This document shows positions 34,543 to 43,063 of a DNA stretch of 64,000 nucleotides, piece after piece. Source of the stretch: Azoarcus sp. KH32C (GTDB taxonomy: Bacteria > Pseudomonadota > Gammaproteobacteria > Burkholderiales > Rhodocyclaceae); assembly GCF_000349945.1 (NCBI RefSeq), contig NC_020516.1:3224001-3288000 (forward strand), given 5' to 3'. The notes under the pieces are model-generated. The model searched no databases and was not told the origin of the DNA. It was given only the letters and a program-made list of their open reading frames with translations. Both the position numbers and the translations under genes were made by a program. The first letter of the stretch is position 1. Each line of letters opens with the position of its first letter.

Positions 34543-34838
34543 TGGGCTTCCCCGATCATCGTGATCGCCCGCTGCGGGCACTCGTTCGCGCAGATGCCGC
34601 AGCCCTTGCAGGTCTTCAGGTTGAAGTCGAACCACGCCGCGTGCTCCTCGACGCACTGCACCGGGCAGTACAGCCAGCACACCGCGCACTTCACGCATTT
34701 ATCGCGATCGACGACCGGCCGCATGCTGCGCCAGTCTCCGGGCAGCATCGGGCTGACGACGGTCGCGACCGGACAGAGGTCGTCGGGGACATTCGCCTGC
34801 TCCAGGTTGAACAGCGGATAGCTGTGATGCCGGCTCAT
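34539..34838 (-). CDS. padF: Phenylglyoxylate dehydrogenase delta subunit, 2[4Fe-4S] ferredoxin-type
   Basis: A 99-residue delta subunit with two cluster motifs (CVKCAVCWLYCPVQC near residue 46 and CKGCGICANECPQRA near residue 76). It links the TPP core to the flavoprotein. Coupled by 4-bp overlaps to both padE and padG. Confidence 0.9.
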   Translation of the reverse strand: MSRHHSYPLFNLEQANVPDDLCPVATVVSPMLPGDWRSMRPVVDRDKCVKCAVCWLYCPVQCVEEHAAWFDFNLKTCKGCGICANECPQRAITMIGEAQ

Positions 34839-35407
34839 GCCGCGGCCCTCCTTTCGATCTGGTGGACGACCGCTTCGGCATAGCCACGCTCCAGCGCAGT
34901 CATGTTCTGCGCGAGGCCGGCGTCGCGGAAGTCGGAATCCTCCAGTGCGCGCTTCAGCGAATCGAGCGACACGACGCCGGTCGTGCGCGCGAAGGCGCCG
35001 AGCATCAACGTATTGGTGATCGGGCGCTTGAAGATCTCGAGCGCGATGCGCACCGCGTCGAGCAGGCCGACGGTCGCGACGCAGTCCGGCAATGTCAGCT
35101 CGGCGAGCGGTCGGTGCGTCGCCTGCACCAGCGTGCCGCCGGGCTTCATGCCGGCGAAGATGTCGACGGATTTCGTCAGCGTCGGATCGACACAGACGAT
35201 GCAGTCGGGCTGGTAGATGTTGGTCAACTGGCGGATCTCGCGCTCGCTCATGCGCAGGAAGGACACCACCGGCGCGCCGCGGCGTTCGAACCCGAAGGAC
35301 GGGATCGATACCGCGTACTTGCCCTCCTCCACCATCGCCGCGGCGAGGATGCCGGACGCCATGACCGAACCCTGGCCGCCCCGGCCATGGAATCGCACTT
35401 CGTACAT
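34835..35407 (-). CDS. padE: Phenylglyoxylate dehydrogenase gamma subunit
   Basis: A 190-residue gamma subunit with the CoA-enzyme signature GRGGQGSVMASGILA (residues 8-22) and PSFGFERRGAPVVSF (residues 36-50), which contacts CoA in related oxidoreductases. First gene of the padE-I block. A 137-bp gap separates it from padD. Confidence 0.9.
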   Translation of the reverse strand: MYEVRFHGRGGQGSVMASGILAAAMVEEGKYAVSIPSFGFERRGAPVVSFLRMSEREIRQLTNIYQPDCIVCVDPTLTKSVDIFAGMKPGGTLVQATHRPLAELTLPDCVATVGLLDAVRIALEIFKRPITNTLMLGAFARTTGVVSLDSLKRALEDSDFRDAGLAQNMTALERGYAEAVVHQIERRAAA

Positions 35408-35429
35408 CTCGTCTCCTCCTGCGTTGCAG

Positions 35430-35456
35430 GGGCGGGACTGCGTGGCCCCGCGTTGT
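35430..35456 (-). repeat. GC-rich hairpin in the padD-padE gap
   Basis: On the transcribed strand, GCGGG and CCCGC arms surround about nine bases, 25-50 bp before the padE start. No T-run follows, so a full terminator is unlikely. It may mark a processing site that adjusts PadEFGHI levels against PadBCD. Confidence 0.25.
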
Positions 35457-35544
35457 TGGTGTTTCGATTGCTACTGCGTCTCGGCGCCGACTGTGGTCCG
35501 CGGCAGGATTGCATCCCGCTTCGGACCCAGCGTGGCTCGGTGCC

Positions 35545-36465
35545 CTACGTCCCGCCCCAGCCCGGCTTCACTGCCGGACCGGCCACTCCGCGACCGCGCA
35601 CAGGCAAGTGAGGCAGCGCGAATCCCTGCGTAAAGGCTGCCCGCCGCACGAGCGTGTATTTCAGCCACCAGCCTGCGCCGACGGCGATCAGCCCGGCCAG
35701 GACCAACGCCGCGCCCGTTACCGGCGCACCGAGCACCGAAACGAGCAGCAAGACTGCCGGCAGCAGGTGGCCGAAGCTCAGGAACAGACTGTCGATCCTG
35801 GAAAGCGCGCGCAGGCTCCCTTCCGGCGCGCCGTCCGAGCGCAGCGCCCGGAGGTAGTTGCGCCACAGCAGCACGCGGACCAGAAGAAGCAGGAGCACCA
35901 CTGCCGCGACGCCGATCTGGGCTGCCGCACCGGATGTCAGGAAGGGCGTAGCGGCCGCGAACAAGCCCGCGCCTTCCGTCAAGCCGGTCGCGACGACCAG
36001 CGGCAGGCAGCGCGGATGACGCCACGCGGGAATACCCTTGTCCGCCGCGAGAATCCGCGCCTGGGCATAGACGAAGGCGGCGCCGAAGAGGCCCGTCAGC
36101 AGCACGAAGACCGCCCTGTCGGTGACCAGCGCCAGCGCCCCGCACACAAACACCAGCGGCGCGGCGGCGGCTTCGCGCGTCATCCACGACGTCGCGAGGT
36201 GCCGATAGACGTTCAGCGCCCGCCACGGACGCCCGATCTCGAACCACACGCAGGTCAGCCCGGCGGCGATCAAGGCCATGCCTGCGAGCAGCAGTGCCCG
36301 GACATCCGCCCCCCACAGGCTGGCGACACCCGCGCACAACAACAGGCCCCCGCCCGTCCCGCCGGCGATGAAGTTCGATGCCGCACGCCAGTCCCAGTTG
36401 TGCTGCTGGTGCGGCCCGACGCGATCGCCGGACCGGATCTTCCCCGTCTTCATGCTCGCCATCAC
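35545..36465 (-). CDS. padD: Phenylacetyl-CoA:acceptor oxidoreductase, membrane anchor subunit
   Basis: A 306-residue integral membrane protein with about eight hydrophobic segments, in the DMSO reductase anchor (DmsC/NrfD-like) family. GRPWRALNVYRHLATSWMTREA (about residue 75) is the typical DmsC loop. It anchors the Mo catalytic and Fe-S subunits to the cytoplasmic membrane and passes electrons to quinone. It overlaps padC by 4 bp. The 5' end is fixed by that overlap. Confidence 0.88.
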   Translation of the reverse strand: MMASMKTGKIRSGDRVGPHQQHNWDWRAASNFIAGGTGGGLLLCAGVASLWGADVRALLLAGMALIAAGLTCVWFEIGRPWRALNVYRHLATSWMTREAAAAPLVFVCGALALVTDRAVFVLLTGLFGAAFVYAQARILAADKGIPAWRHPRCLPLVVATGLTEGAGLFAAATPFLTSGAAAQIGVAAVVLLLLLVRVLLWRNYLRALRSDGAPEGSLRALSRIDSLFLSFGHLLPAVLLLVSVLGAPVTGAALVLAGLIAVGAGWWLKYTLVRRAAFTQGFALPHLPVRGRGVAGPAVKPGWGGT

Positions 36466-37109
36466 CGTTTGTCCCAGATGTAATACACGCCCGGCCCGGT
36501 GCCGAGTTCCTCATGCATACGGAAGTGCTGCGTCTCCGCGAGCAGGCGGCTGACCTTGCTGTCCGGGTCGTCGATGTCGCCGAAAGCCATCGCGCCCGAG
36601 ATGCAGGAATTGACGCAGGCCGGCGTCACGTCCGGATCGCGCCCCGGCACCTGCCCGGTCTTTGCCGCGAGATCGATGCGGTCGATGCAGAAGGTGCATT
36701 TCATCGACACCGAGATCCGGGCCGGATCGAAGCGCACCGCCTCGGAGGCGATCGGCTTGTCGCCGTAGGCGAATTTCGCCTCATGCACGATCGACCGCGC
36801 CTCGTAGGGACAGGCCATCACGCAGTTCGCGCAGCCGATGCAGACGTCGTAGTCGATGGTGACGAGCCCGTCCGCGCGCTTCTTCGTCGCCTTCGTCGGG
36901 CAGACCTCCTCGCACGGCGGCTCGTCGCAGTGCATGCACGCGATCGGCACGAAGCTGCGGCGAACATCGGGGAATTCACCCGTTTCGAGGTCCAGCACGC
37001 GTCGCCACTGCACGCCCGGCGGCGTCGCGTTCGCGTTCTTGCAGGCGGCCGTACAGGTCTGGCAGCCGACGCAGCGGCGCAGATCGATGGTCATCACGTA
37101 GCGGGTCAT
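36462..37109 (-). CDS. padC: Phenylacetyl-CoA:acceptor oxidoreductase, 4[4Fe-4S] subunit
   Basis: A 215-residue DmsB-type electron-transfer subunit. Four cysteine groups are visible: CVGCQTCTAACKN (about residue 14), CMHCDEPPCEEVCP (about 58), CIGCANCVMACPY (about 91) and CTFCIDR with a late CVNSC (about 135-165). It carries electrons from PadB to PadD. It overlaps padB by 4 bp. Confidence 0.92.
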   Translation of the reverse strand: MTRYVMTIDLRRCVGCQTCTAACKNANATPPGVQWRRVLDLETGEFPDVRRSFVPIACMHCDEPPCEEVCPTKATKKRADGLVTIDYDVCIGCANCVMACPYEARSIVHEAKFAYGDKPIASEAVRFDPARISVSMKCTFCIDRIDLAAKTGQVPGRDPDVTPACVNSCISGAMAFGDIDDPDSKVSRLLAETQHFRMHEELGTGPGVYYIWDKR

Positions 37110-39865
37110 CGTGCAGTCTCCTCACGCGCGACCTTGCGCACCGCGACACGCACGATGTCGGAGCCCGACCCCGTCGCATCCGTCAGCTCCATCGACATCG
37201 GCGCGATCGTGTTCAGGCTCGGCATGCCGAAATCCTTCGCGAGCGGCGTCGCCCAGTGGTCGAACTGGCCGATGATCACCAAGGTGTCGGGTCGCACGCC
37301 CTGCGCCAGCACCGCATCGCCGTAGGTCGCACCGATGTGCGAGCGGACCTCGATGCGGTCGCCGTCAGCGATGCCGAGGCTCTTCGCAGTCTTCGCATTC
37401 ATGATCACGCCCGTGTGGCCGCGCACGTTCTGCGCGACTTCGCGCATCAGCGCGATGCTGGCGTTGCCGCCGGTGTGGTACTGCATGCTCTTCGTCGCGA
37501 GCAGCCACAGCGGGAAATCGTCGGGATTGCCGCCGGCATTCGCAATCTGCTGCGTCCAGCGCGCGGGCACGTCGTGCCACTCGGGCAAGGCCATGTATTC
37601 GGAGAGCTGCGCGTCCCACCAGTGCATCTTCTGCTCGTGGAGCCGGTTGCCCAGCTCGCGGCCGATGCGGAGCAGGCGCTCCTGGTAGGGCATCTCGTAG
37701 CGCAGGCCGTGCTTTTCGATCGTCGGCGACAGGTACCAGTCGAGCTTCGACATCGGCACCGTGTAGAAACCGTGCTCCTTGAACCATTCCAGATCGTGCG
37801 TCTCGCGGCCCTCGCTAAGGCTCGCTGTCGAGGCCCTGCAAACCGCGTCCCAGATCTCCTCGACCTCGTGCTCGACCGTCGGATCGAGGCTGAAGTCGTA
37901 GCCTTCCGCCTTCAGCGGCGAGCTGCCGCCCGCGCCGCGGTTCAGTGCGTTGTTGTACGCCTCCAGCAGCCCCGTGCGCTTCGCGAGCTGGGTGCTGATC
38001 CACGTGAAGTCGCGCGTATCGCCCTGCGCTTCGACCGCCGGCTGGCGCAGCGCCACGCCACGGTGCTCCCAGAACTGCTCGACAAACTTCGTGCCGCCGA
38101 CCTTGATCATCTGCAGCGATTCGAGGTCCGTCGCCTCCGGCAGCAGCAGGTCCGCCATCCAGTTGGTCTCGTCGACGGTGTAGGCGAAGGACACGGTGTA
38201 GGGGAACTTCGCGATCTCCTCGACCAGCGTGCGCGTATCCCAGAACGAGATCGCGGGATTCGAGCGGTAGATGAACCACACGTCCGGGGTCGTCGGTGCG
38301 GGCATCGTCCAGTCCGACGGCACTTCGCGCTGGAACATCCAGGCGAGTTGGGTCGGCCCGAGCGCCTGGCTCCAGGCGGTGTTGCCGACGATGGGCACCA
38401 GCGTACGGTGGATGTTGCGCCCAGTCGGCTTCGCGACCCAGTTCGCCTTGTCGGTCGGGTTGAAGTACTGCGCCATGAAGCCGTCTTCGCCGGCCTTCAC
38501 GCTCTTGTGCCGGTCGTCGTGCGGGCGGTTCAGGCGCACCGTCGTGCCCAACGTGCCGCCGGGATTTTCCAGCGCGCCGACCAGCACCGCGAGCAGCGTG
38601 CGCGCCCAGCAGCATTCGAATGCCCCCCAGCCGTTATTCACCGACTTGCCCAGCGTCACCGCGACGGGGCGCAGCGGCAGCGTCTTGCCGTCGATCTCGG
38701 TCGACTCGCCGATGCAGGCGTTTTCAAGGTATTCGTTGGCGATGCGGCGAATCGTGTCGGCGGGCACGTCGCACACCCCCGCCGCCCATTCGGGCGTGTA
38801 TTTCTGCATGTGCTCGACGAGCTTCGTGTAGGCCGTCACGCCTTCGACCTCGCCGAGTTCATTACGGACATCGTCCGCGTCGATGCTGATCGCCCCACTC
38901 ACGCGGAAGCGCCCGGCCACTGCCGGCACCGTCCCGGGCACATCGAAAGGCACGGCACGCCCGCTCGCGACGTCCCACAGCAGCGGCTTACCCGTTTCCG
39001 CATCGCGCAGGTACAGCCCGTCGGGGCCGACGAGATACGGCGACGACGTCCGGTCACGCAGGAAAGGCACGTCGAGCTTGTCGAGCCCCTGCTCGCACAC
39101 CAGCACGTGGATCAGCGCGAACATGAAGGCCGGATCGGTCTTCGGCCGGATCGGCACCCACTCCGCCGAACAGGCGCCGGTGATCGACAGATGCGGCTCG
39201 ACCTGCACCCGCTTGTAGCCACGCACGCGCGCATCCGCATGGCGCGTCACCGCGCAAGGCCCGCCCGAGGCCTCCGCGTTCATGCCGATCGACAGCACGA
39301 AGCGCGCGAGCGGCGTATCGGCCGCGACCGTGAAGCCACGGTGCCAGAACTCGCCGTAGAGGTGCTCGGAATGCACGCACTTCACGCCCTGACCCGAACC
39401 GAAGCTGTAGTCGATCGCTCCCCAAGCCGCGAGAAAGGCCGGAAACGACCCCATGTACATCCCCGGCGTGCCACCATGACCGAAAGTCGCCGCGACGCGC
39501 GGCAGGCCGGATTCATCGACCAGCCCCTTCGCACGCACCGAACCGAGCTTCTCGGCGAGCAGGTCCAGCGCCTCGTCCCACGAAATCGGCTCGAAACGCG
39601 GATCCTCCTTGCGGCCCTTCTTCGGGTTCGTGCGCTTCATCGGCTGCAGCACGCGGTGCGGGTTGTAAGTCTTCTGCACCAACCCGTAAGCCTTCACACA
39701 GACCCGCCCGCGCGCCGGATGCACGTCCTCGGCGGCGAAGTTCGGCTCGATCTCGGTCGCGACCCCGTCGACGACCTTCACGTTCATGAAATCCGGCCCC
39801 GCGACGCAGTTGTAGCAATAGGTCGGGACCTTCCGCACCGATTGCGGATTGGCGACTGAGGACAT
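37106..39865 (-). CDS. padB: Phenylacetyl-CoA:acceptor oxidoreductase, molybdenum catalytic subunit
   Basis: A 919-residue member of the DMSO-reductase family (bis-molybdopterin guanine dinucleotide). It oxidises the alpha-carbon of phenylacetyl-CoA to give phenylglyoxylate. The N-terminal cluster segment has C17, C20 and C56 but no third cysteine before C56 where C-x2-C-x3-C-x~30-C is usual. A likely Mo-ligating cysteine is C163 (GQGVKCVHSEH). No twin-arginine signal is seen, so it acts in the cytoplasm, as reported for the family. The ATG at 39865 has GGGGAAG upstream; it lies 17 bp after fdhD. Confidence 0.9.
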   Translation of the reverse strand: MSSVANPQSVRKVPTYCYNCVAGPDFMNVKVVDGVATEIEPNFAAEDVHPARGRVCVKAYGLVQKTYNPHRVLQPMKRTNPKKGRKEDPRFEPISWDEALDLLAEKLGSVRAKGLVDESGLPRVAATFGHGGTPGMYMGSFPAFLAAWGAIDYSFGSGQGVKCVHSEHLYGEFWHRGFTVAADTPLARFVLSIGMNAEASGGPCAVTRHADARVRGYKRVQVEPHLSITGACSAEWVPIRPKTDPAFMFALIHVLVCEQGLDKLDVPFLRDRTSSPYLVGPDGLYLRDAETGKPLLWDVASGRAVPFDVPGTVPAVAGRFRVSGAISIDADDVRNELGEVEGVTAYTKLVEHMQKYTPEWAAGVCDVPADTIRRIANEYLENACIGESTEIDGKTLPLRPVAVTLGKSVNNGWGAFECCWARTLLAVLVGALENPGGTLGTTVRLNRPHDDRHKSVKAGEDGFMAQYFNPTDKANWVAKPTGRNIHRTLVPIVGNTAWSQALGPTQLAWMFQREVPSDWTMPAPTTPDVWFIYRSNPAISFWDTRTLVEEIAKFPYTVSFAYTVDETNWMADLLLPEATDLESLQMIKVGGTKFVEQFWEHRGVALRQPAVEAQGDTRDFTWISTQLAKRTGLLEAYNNALNRGAGGSSPLKAEGYDFSLDPTVEHEVEEIWDAVCRASTASLSEGRETHDLEWFKEHGFYTVPMSKLDWYLSPTIEKHGLRYEMPYQERLLRIGRELGNRLHEQKMHWWDAQLSEYMALPEWHDVPARWTQQIANAGGNPDDFPLWLLATKSMQYHTGGNASIALMREVAQNVRGHTGVIMNAKTAKSLGIADGDRIEVRSHIGATYGDAVLAQGVRPDTLVIIGQFDHWATPLAKDFGMPSLNTIAPMSMELTDATGSGSDIVRVAVRKVAREETAR

Positions 39866-39882
39866 GTCTTCCCCGTTTCCTT

Positions 39883-40767
39883 TCAGTGAACCCGTTCCGG
39901 GTGCGAATAGACGCTGTGGCGTTCGCCTCGCGCGAAACCGATCAGCGTCAGCCCGGCTTCCTCGGCAATGCGCACGGCCATGCCGGTCGGCGCCGAAACC
40001 GCCGCGACGACGGCGATGCCGACTGCCGCCGCCTTCTGTACGATCTCGTAGCTCGCGCGGCTCGTCATCAGCACGAAACCGTCGGCGAAGGACATTTGGC
40101 GAGCTGCGACCGCGCCGATCAACTTGTCCAACGCGTTGTGGCGGCCAACGTCCTCGCGGACGAGCTCGACTCCGCCGTCGAAGCGGCACCATGCCGCCGC
40201 GTGCACCGCGCCGGTCAGATCGAAGAGATGCTGCATGGCCTTGAGCCCGGCCTGCGCCCGCAGCAGGGCACCGGTTTCCAGCACGCCCGCGCCCGCGATG
40301 GTCGAAACCGGACGATTGGCGAGCTGCGCCAGGCTTTCAACGCCGCAGATGCCGCAGCCGGTACGCCCGACCATCGCGCGGCGCCGTTCGCGCAGGCACG
40401 CAAAACGGGCGCCGGCAAGCTGCATCTGCACCTCGCAGCCTTGGGCATGCTCGATCACGTCGATATCGAGGATGTCGCGGACCTCTCCGGCGATCCCTTC
40501 GCTGAGGCTGAAGCCCAGCGCGAAATCCTCCAGATCCTGCGGCGTCGCCATCATCACCGCGTGCGAGAAGCCGTTGTAGACCAGCGCTACCGGCAGCTCT
40601 TCGGCGACCATGTCCTCGACCTGCGCAGCGAGCCCGCCGACCCAGCGCTCCACGCCGTACTTGCCGTGTCCATCCGCCATCTTCGAAGCTGCACCATGCT
40701 GCATTGCCCACCCCGCCGACCGGTTTGCCGGGCCCGCCGGAGATCGGCAGGCCAACGACGACGCCAT
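39883..40767 (-). CDS. fdhD: FdhD-type sulfurtransferase for molybdenum-enzyme maturation
   Basis: A 294-residue protein with the FdhD motif RTGCGICGV (two cysteines, about residue 135) and REDVGRHNALDKL (about residue 205). FdhD moves sulfur from IscS to the bis-MGD cofactor of formate dehydrogenase and related enzymes. As the first gene upstream of padB it probably matures PadB. The start at 40767 has no clear RBS; an internal ATG at 40704 preceded by GGGGTGGGC is an alternative. Confidence 0.85.
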   Translation of the reverse strand: MASSLACRSPAGPANRSAGWAMQHGAASKMADGHGKYGVERWVGGLAAQVEDMVAEELPVALVYNGFSHAVMMATPQDLEDFALGFSLSEGIAGEVRDILDIDVIEHAQGCEVQMQLAGARFACLRERRRAMVGRTGCGICGVESLAQLANRPVSTIAGAGVLETGALLRAQAGLKAMQHLFDLTGAVHAAAWCRFDGGVELVREDVGRHNALDKLIGAVAARQMSFADGFVLMTSRASYEIVQKAAAVGIAVVAAVSAPTGMAVRIAEEAGLTLIGFARGERHSVYSHPERVH

Positions 40768-40774
40768 GGGTTAA

Positions 40775-40815
40775 CGATACAAATCACACCGACCATAGTC
40801 AATGTTTTTGTATCG
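40775..40815. promoter_or_regulatory. Inverted repeat CGATACAAA/TTTGTATCG, candidate PaaX operator
   Basis: Nine-base half-sites (40775-40783 and 40807-40815) are exact reverse complements 32 bp apart centre to centre, about three helical turns. They lie between fdhD/pad and the divergent paaX gene. On the minus strand the right half-site includes TACAAA (40807-40812), a possible -10 element for the pad transcript. A repressor bound there would block the promoter. PaaX is the obvious candidate by position; its binding is inferred. Confidence 0.5.
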
Positions 40816-40831
40816 CATTTATCGCCATTGT

Positions 40832-40845
40832 TTGATTTTCATCAA
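40832..40845. promoter_or_regulatory. FNR-family binding site (TTGAT-N4-ATCAA)
   Basis: TTGAT-TTTC-ATCAA is a perfect match to the FNR/ANR consensus. It lies upstream of the pad operon, at roughly the distance from the candidate -10 (40807-40812) expected for an activated anaerobic promoter. In Azoarcus the FNR homologue AcpR activates benzoate genes, so anaerobic activation of pad by the same protein is plausible. Confidence 0.75.
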
Positions 40846-40985
40846 TCCTTGAAAAATCCTCCTTACACTCCACGGCCGGACCGCGATCGCACGCGTTTCG
40901 CAACGCCAGCGACATAGGGTTAGAATCGGCCGAAAACCCCGACGCCGACGCCGTCCGGCGCGGATCTGCCCCTGGTGCCACCACG

Positions 40986-41942
40986 ATGAAAAGCCGCTTC
41001 CTCGAGCAATGGATCAGCGATTCCCTCGCCGAGCGGCGACCGCGCGCGAACTCGCTGATCATCACGGTGTACGGCGACTTCATCGCCCCGCACGGAGGCA
41101 CCGTGTGGCTCGGGAGCTTCATCCGGCTGGTCGAACCGCTGGGGCTGAACGAGCGCATGGTGCGCACCAGCGTCTATCGGCTGTCGCAGGACCACTGGCT
41201 GGAATCGGAACAGATCGGCCGCAAGAGCTATTACAGCCTCACGGCCTCGGGGCGGCGGCGTTTCGAGCACGCCTACCGGCGGATCTACGATGCCCCGCAC
41301 GACACCTGGGACGGGCAATGGCAGCTCGTCGTACTCCCCTCGACCCTCGCCTCGCCGGAGCGCGATACGCTGCGCAAGGATCTGTCGTGGGCGGGCTACG
41401 GCAACGTTGCGCCGGGCGTCATGGGCCACCCCTCGGCCGACACCGCGACCTTGCAGGAAATCCTTCAGGAGACAGGCACGCAGGACAAGGTCGTGCCGAT
41501 GCGGGCGACGACGCTGGGCGGGCTATCGACCAAGCCGCTGCAGGATCTCGCCCGCGAATGCTGGAACCTCGAATCGATCGAGGCCGGATACCAGGAATTT
41601 TCGGATCATCTGCGGCCGGTCCTGCGCTCGCTGCGCAGCACCCGCAATCTCGATCCGGAGCAATGCTTTCTCGTGCAGACGCTGATGATGCACGAATTCC
41701 GCCGCGCGCTGCTGCACGACCCGCAACTGCCGCCGCAACTGATGCCGCCCGACTGGAGCGGCGCCGCGGCGCGGGCGCTCTGCCAGGACATCTACCGCAT
41801 CACTTGGCGGCTGTCGCAACAGCACCTGATGGCGGTCTGCGAGACGCCGGCCGGAGCCCTCCCCGGCGCAGCGCCCTATTTCTACCAGCGCTTCGGCGGC
41901 CTCGACACGGAGGCCGCCACGCCGGAAGTGGCCGAAAGCTGA
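40986..41942 (+). CDS. paaX: PaaX-family transcriptional repressor
   Basis: A 318-residue PaaX-type protein: an N-terminal winged-helix domain (LIITVYGDFIAPHGG...RMVRTSVYRLSQDHWLE, about residues 20-75) and the PaaX C-terminal ligand-binding region (about residues 95-300). PaaX represses phenylacetate genes and is released by phenylacetyl-CoA. Here it is divergent from fdhD-pad, so it probably controls the anaerobic pathway; this use is an inference. It converges with the ferredoxin gene, leaving only 3 bp between. Confidence 0.88.
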   Translation: MKSRFLEQWISDSLAERRPRANSLIITVYGDFIAPHGGTVWLGSFIRLVEPLGLNERMVRTSVYRLSQDHWLESEQIGRKSYYSLTASGRRRFEHAYRRIYDAPHDTWDGQWQLVVLPSTLASPERDTLRKDLSWAGYGNVAPGVMGHPSADTATLQEILQETGTQDKVVPMRATTLGGLSTKPLQDLARECWNLESIEAGYQEFSDHLRPVLRSLRSTRNLDPEQCFLVQTLMMHEFRRALLHDPQLPPQLMPPDWSGAAARALCQDIYRITWRLSQQHLMAVCETPAGALPGAAPYFYQRFGGLDTEAATPEVAES

Positions 41943-41945
41943 CGC

Positions 41946-42140
41946 TCAGGCCGCGAGCGGGACGATCGCGTCCACCGGACAGACGTCCTGGCACTGCGGC
42001 GTGTCGTAGTGCCCCTTGCACTCGGTGCACTTGGCGGGATCGATCACGAAAGCCGGATCGCCTTCGGCAATCGCCTCGTTCGGGCACTCGGCGACGCACA
42101 CGTCGCAGCTGATACAGTCTTCGTTGATTTGCAGGGCCAT
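41946..42140 (-). CDS. 2[4Fe-4S] ferredoxin of the benzoyl-CoA reductase type
   Basis: A 64-residue ferredoxin with CISCDVCVAECP and CTECKGHYDTPQCQDVCP. The longer loop in the second motif marks the Alvin-type low-potential group used as the electron donor of benzoyl-CoA reductase. It lies 81 bp downstream of korB on the same strand. KorAB would reduce it using 2-oxoglutarate. Compare the fix-linked ferredoxin at 799-1017. Confidence 0.85.
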   Translation of the reverse strand: MALQINEDCISCDVCVAECPNEAIAEGDPAFVIDPAKCTECKGHYDTPQCQDVCPVDAIVPLAA

Positions 42141-42221
42141 TTCGGCTCACTCCTGTCGATTTTCTAAAAACGGAGGGGTTGGAGGGGCTGGATGTTCATC
42201 GCACCCGAGCGCTGATCGCCG

Positions 42222-43061
42222 TCACAGCGCAAAATCGGCTTCCAGTTCGGCAACCGCCACACCACCCTTCGGCTCCGGCTGGTACGCCGGACGGCTGCCT
42301 TTATACAACACCTTGCCGACGTTGAAGCCATCGTCGGTCATCAAACGTCGCGCGGCACGCGCGGCATCGTCGGTCGCATCGACCACCGCGGTGCGCACCA
42401 TATGCTTCCACTCCTGCTGCTCGGGCCGGAAAGTCACGCACGGGCTCAGCACCTGCACCAGCGAGAAGCCGGGATGGCGGATCGCCTGCGTGATGATGTC
42501 CGCGACGTTGTTCGGATCGCTGCTCGAACAGCGCGCGATGAAATTCGCACCGGCCGCGAGCGCCACCACCAAGGGATGGAAGGGATTGATCCCCGCCCCG
42601 TCCGGCGTCAGCTTGCTGCCTTCCCAGTCCGGCGCCGTGGTCGGCGAGGCCTGCCCCTTCGTCATGCCGTAGACCTGGTTGTCCATCACGATGTAGGTCA
42701 GGTCGACGTTGCGCCGGCAGGCGTGCAGGAAATGATTACCGCCGATCGAGAAACCGTCGCCGTCACCGCCCGTGACGAGCACCGTCAGATCCGGGCGTGC
42801 GATCTTGAGCCCGGTCGCGACCGGAAGCGCGCGTCCATGCACCCCGTGAAAACCATACACACTCGTATAAGCCGGAATCCGCGACGAGCAGCCGATGCCC
42901 GACACGACGGCGACGTTCTCCGGCGCAAGCTGCATCGACGCCAGCGCACGGGTGATCGCCGCCAGCACTGAAAAGTCGCCGCATCCGGGACACCAGATCG
43001 GCTTCACGTCCGACTTGTAGTCCTTCGCGCTGTATTCCCGCTGCTTTGCACACGCATCCAT
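42222..43061 (-). CDS. korB: 2-oxoacid:ferredoxin oxidoreductase beta subunit
   Basis: A 279-residue TPP-binding beta subunit with WCPGCGDFSVLAAI (residues 22-36), VSGIGCSSRIPAY, TGGDGDGFSIGGNH (metal/TPP loop, about residue 100) and VMDNQVYGMTKGQASPT. With KorA it oxidises 2-oxoglutarate to succinyl-CoA and reduces ferredoxin, as in Thauera aromatica. The start codon overlaps the last bases before the korA stop, with GGAGCTGAAC as RBS. Substrate choice (2-oxoglutarate against pyruvate or indolepyruvate) cannot be read directly. Confidence 0.85.
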   Translation of the reverse strand: MDACAKQREYSAKDYKSDVKPIWCPGCGDFSVLAAITRALASMQLAPENVAVVSGIGCSSRIPAYTSVYGFHGVHGRALPVATGLKIARPDLTVLVTGGDGDGFSIGGNHFLHACRRNVDLTYIVMDNQVYGMTKGQASPTTAPDWEGSKLTPDGAGINPFHPLVVALAAGANFIARCSSSDPNNVADIITQAIRHPGFSLVQVLSPCVTFRPEQQEWKHMVRTAVVDATDDAARAARRLMTDDGFNVGKVLYKGSRPAYQPEPKGGVAVAELEADFAL

Positions 43062-43063
43062 GT

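Noticed and set aside
37256..39859. 867-codon plus-strand frame across padB
   Set aside because: Antisense shadow of padB; composition (His/Arg/Val-rich) and lack of any motif mark it as non-coding.
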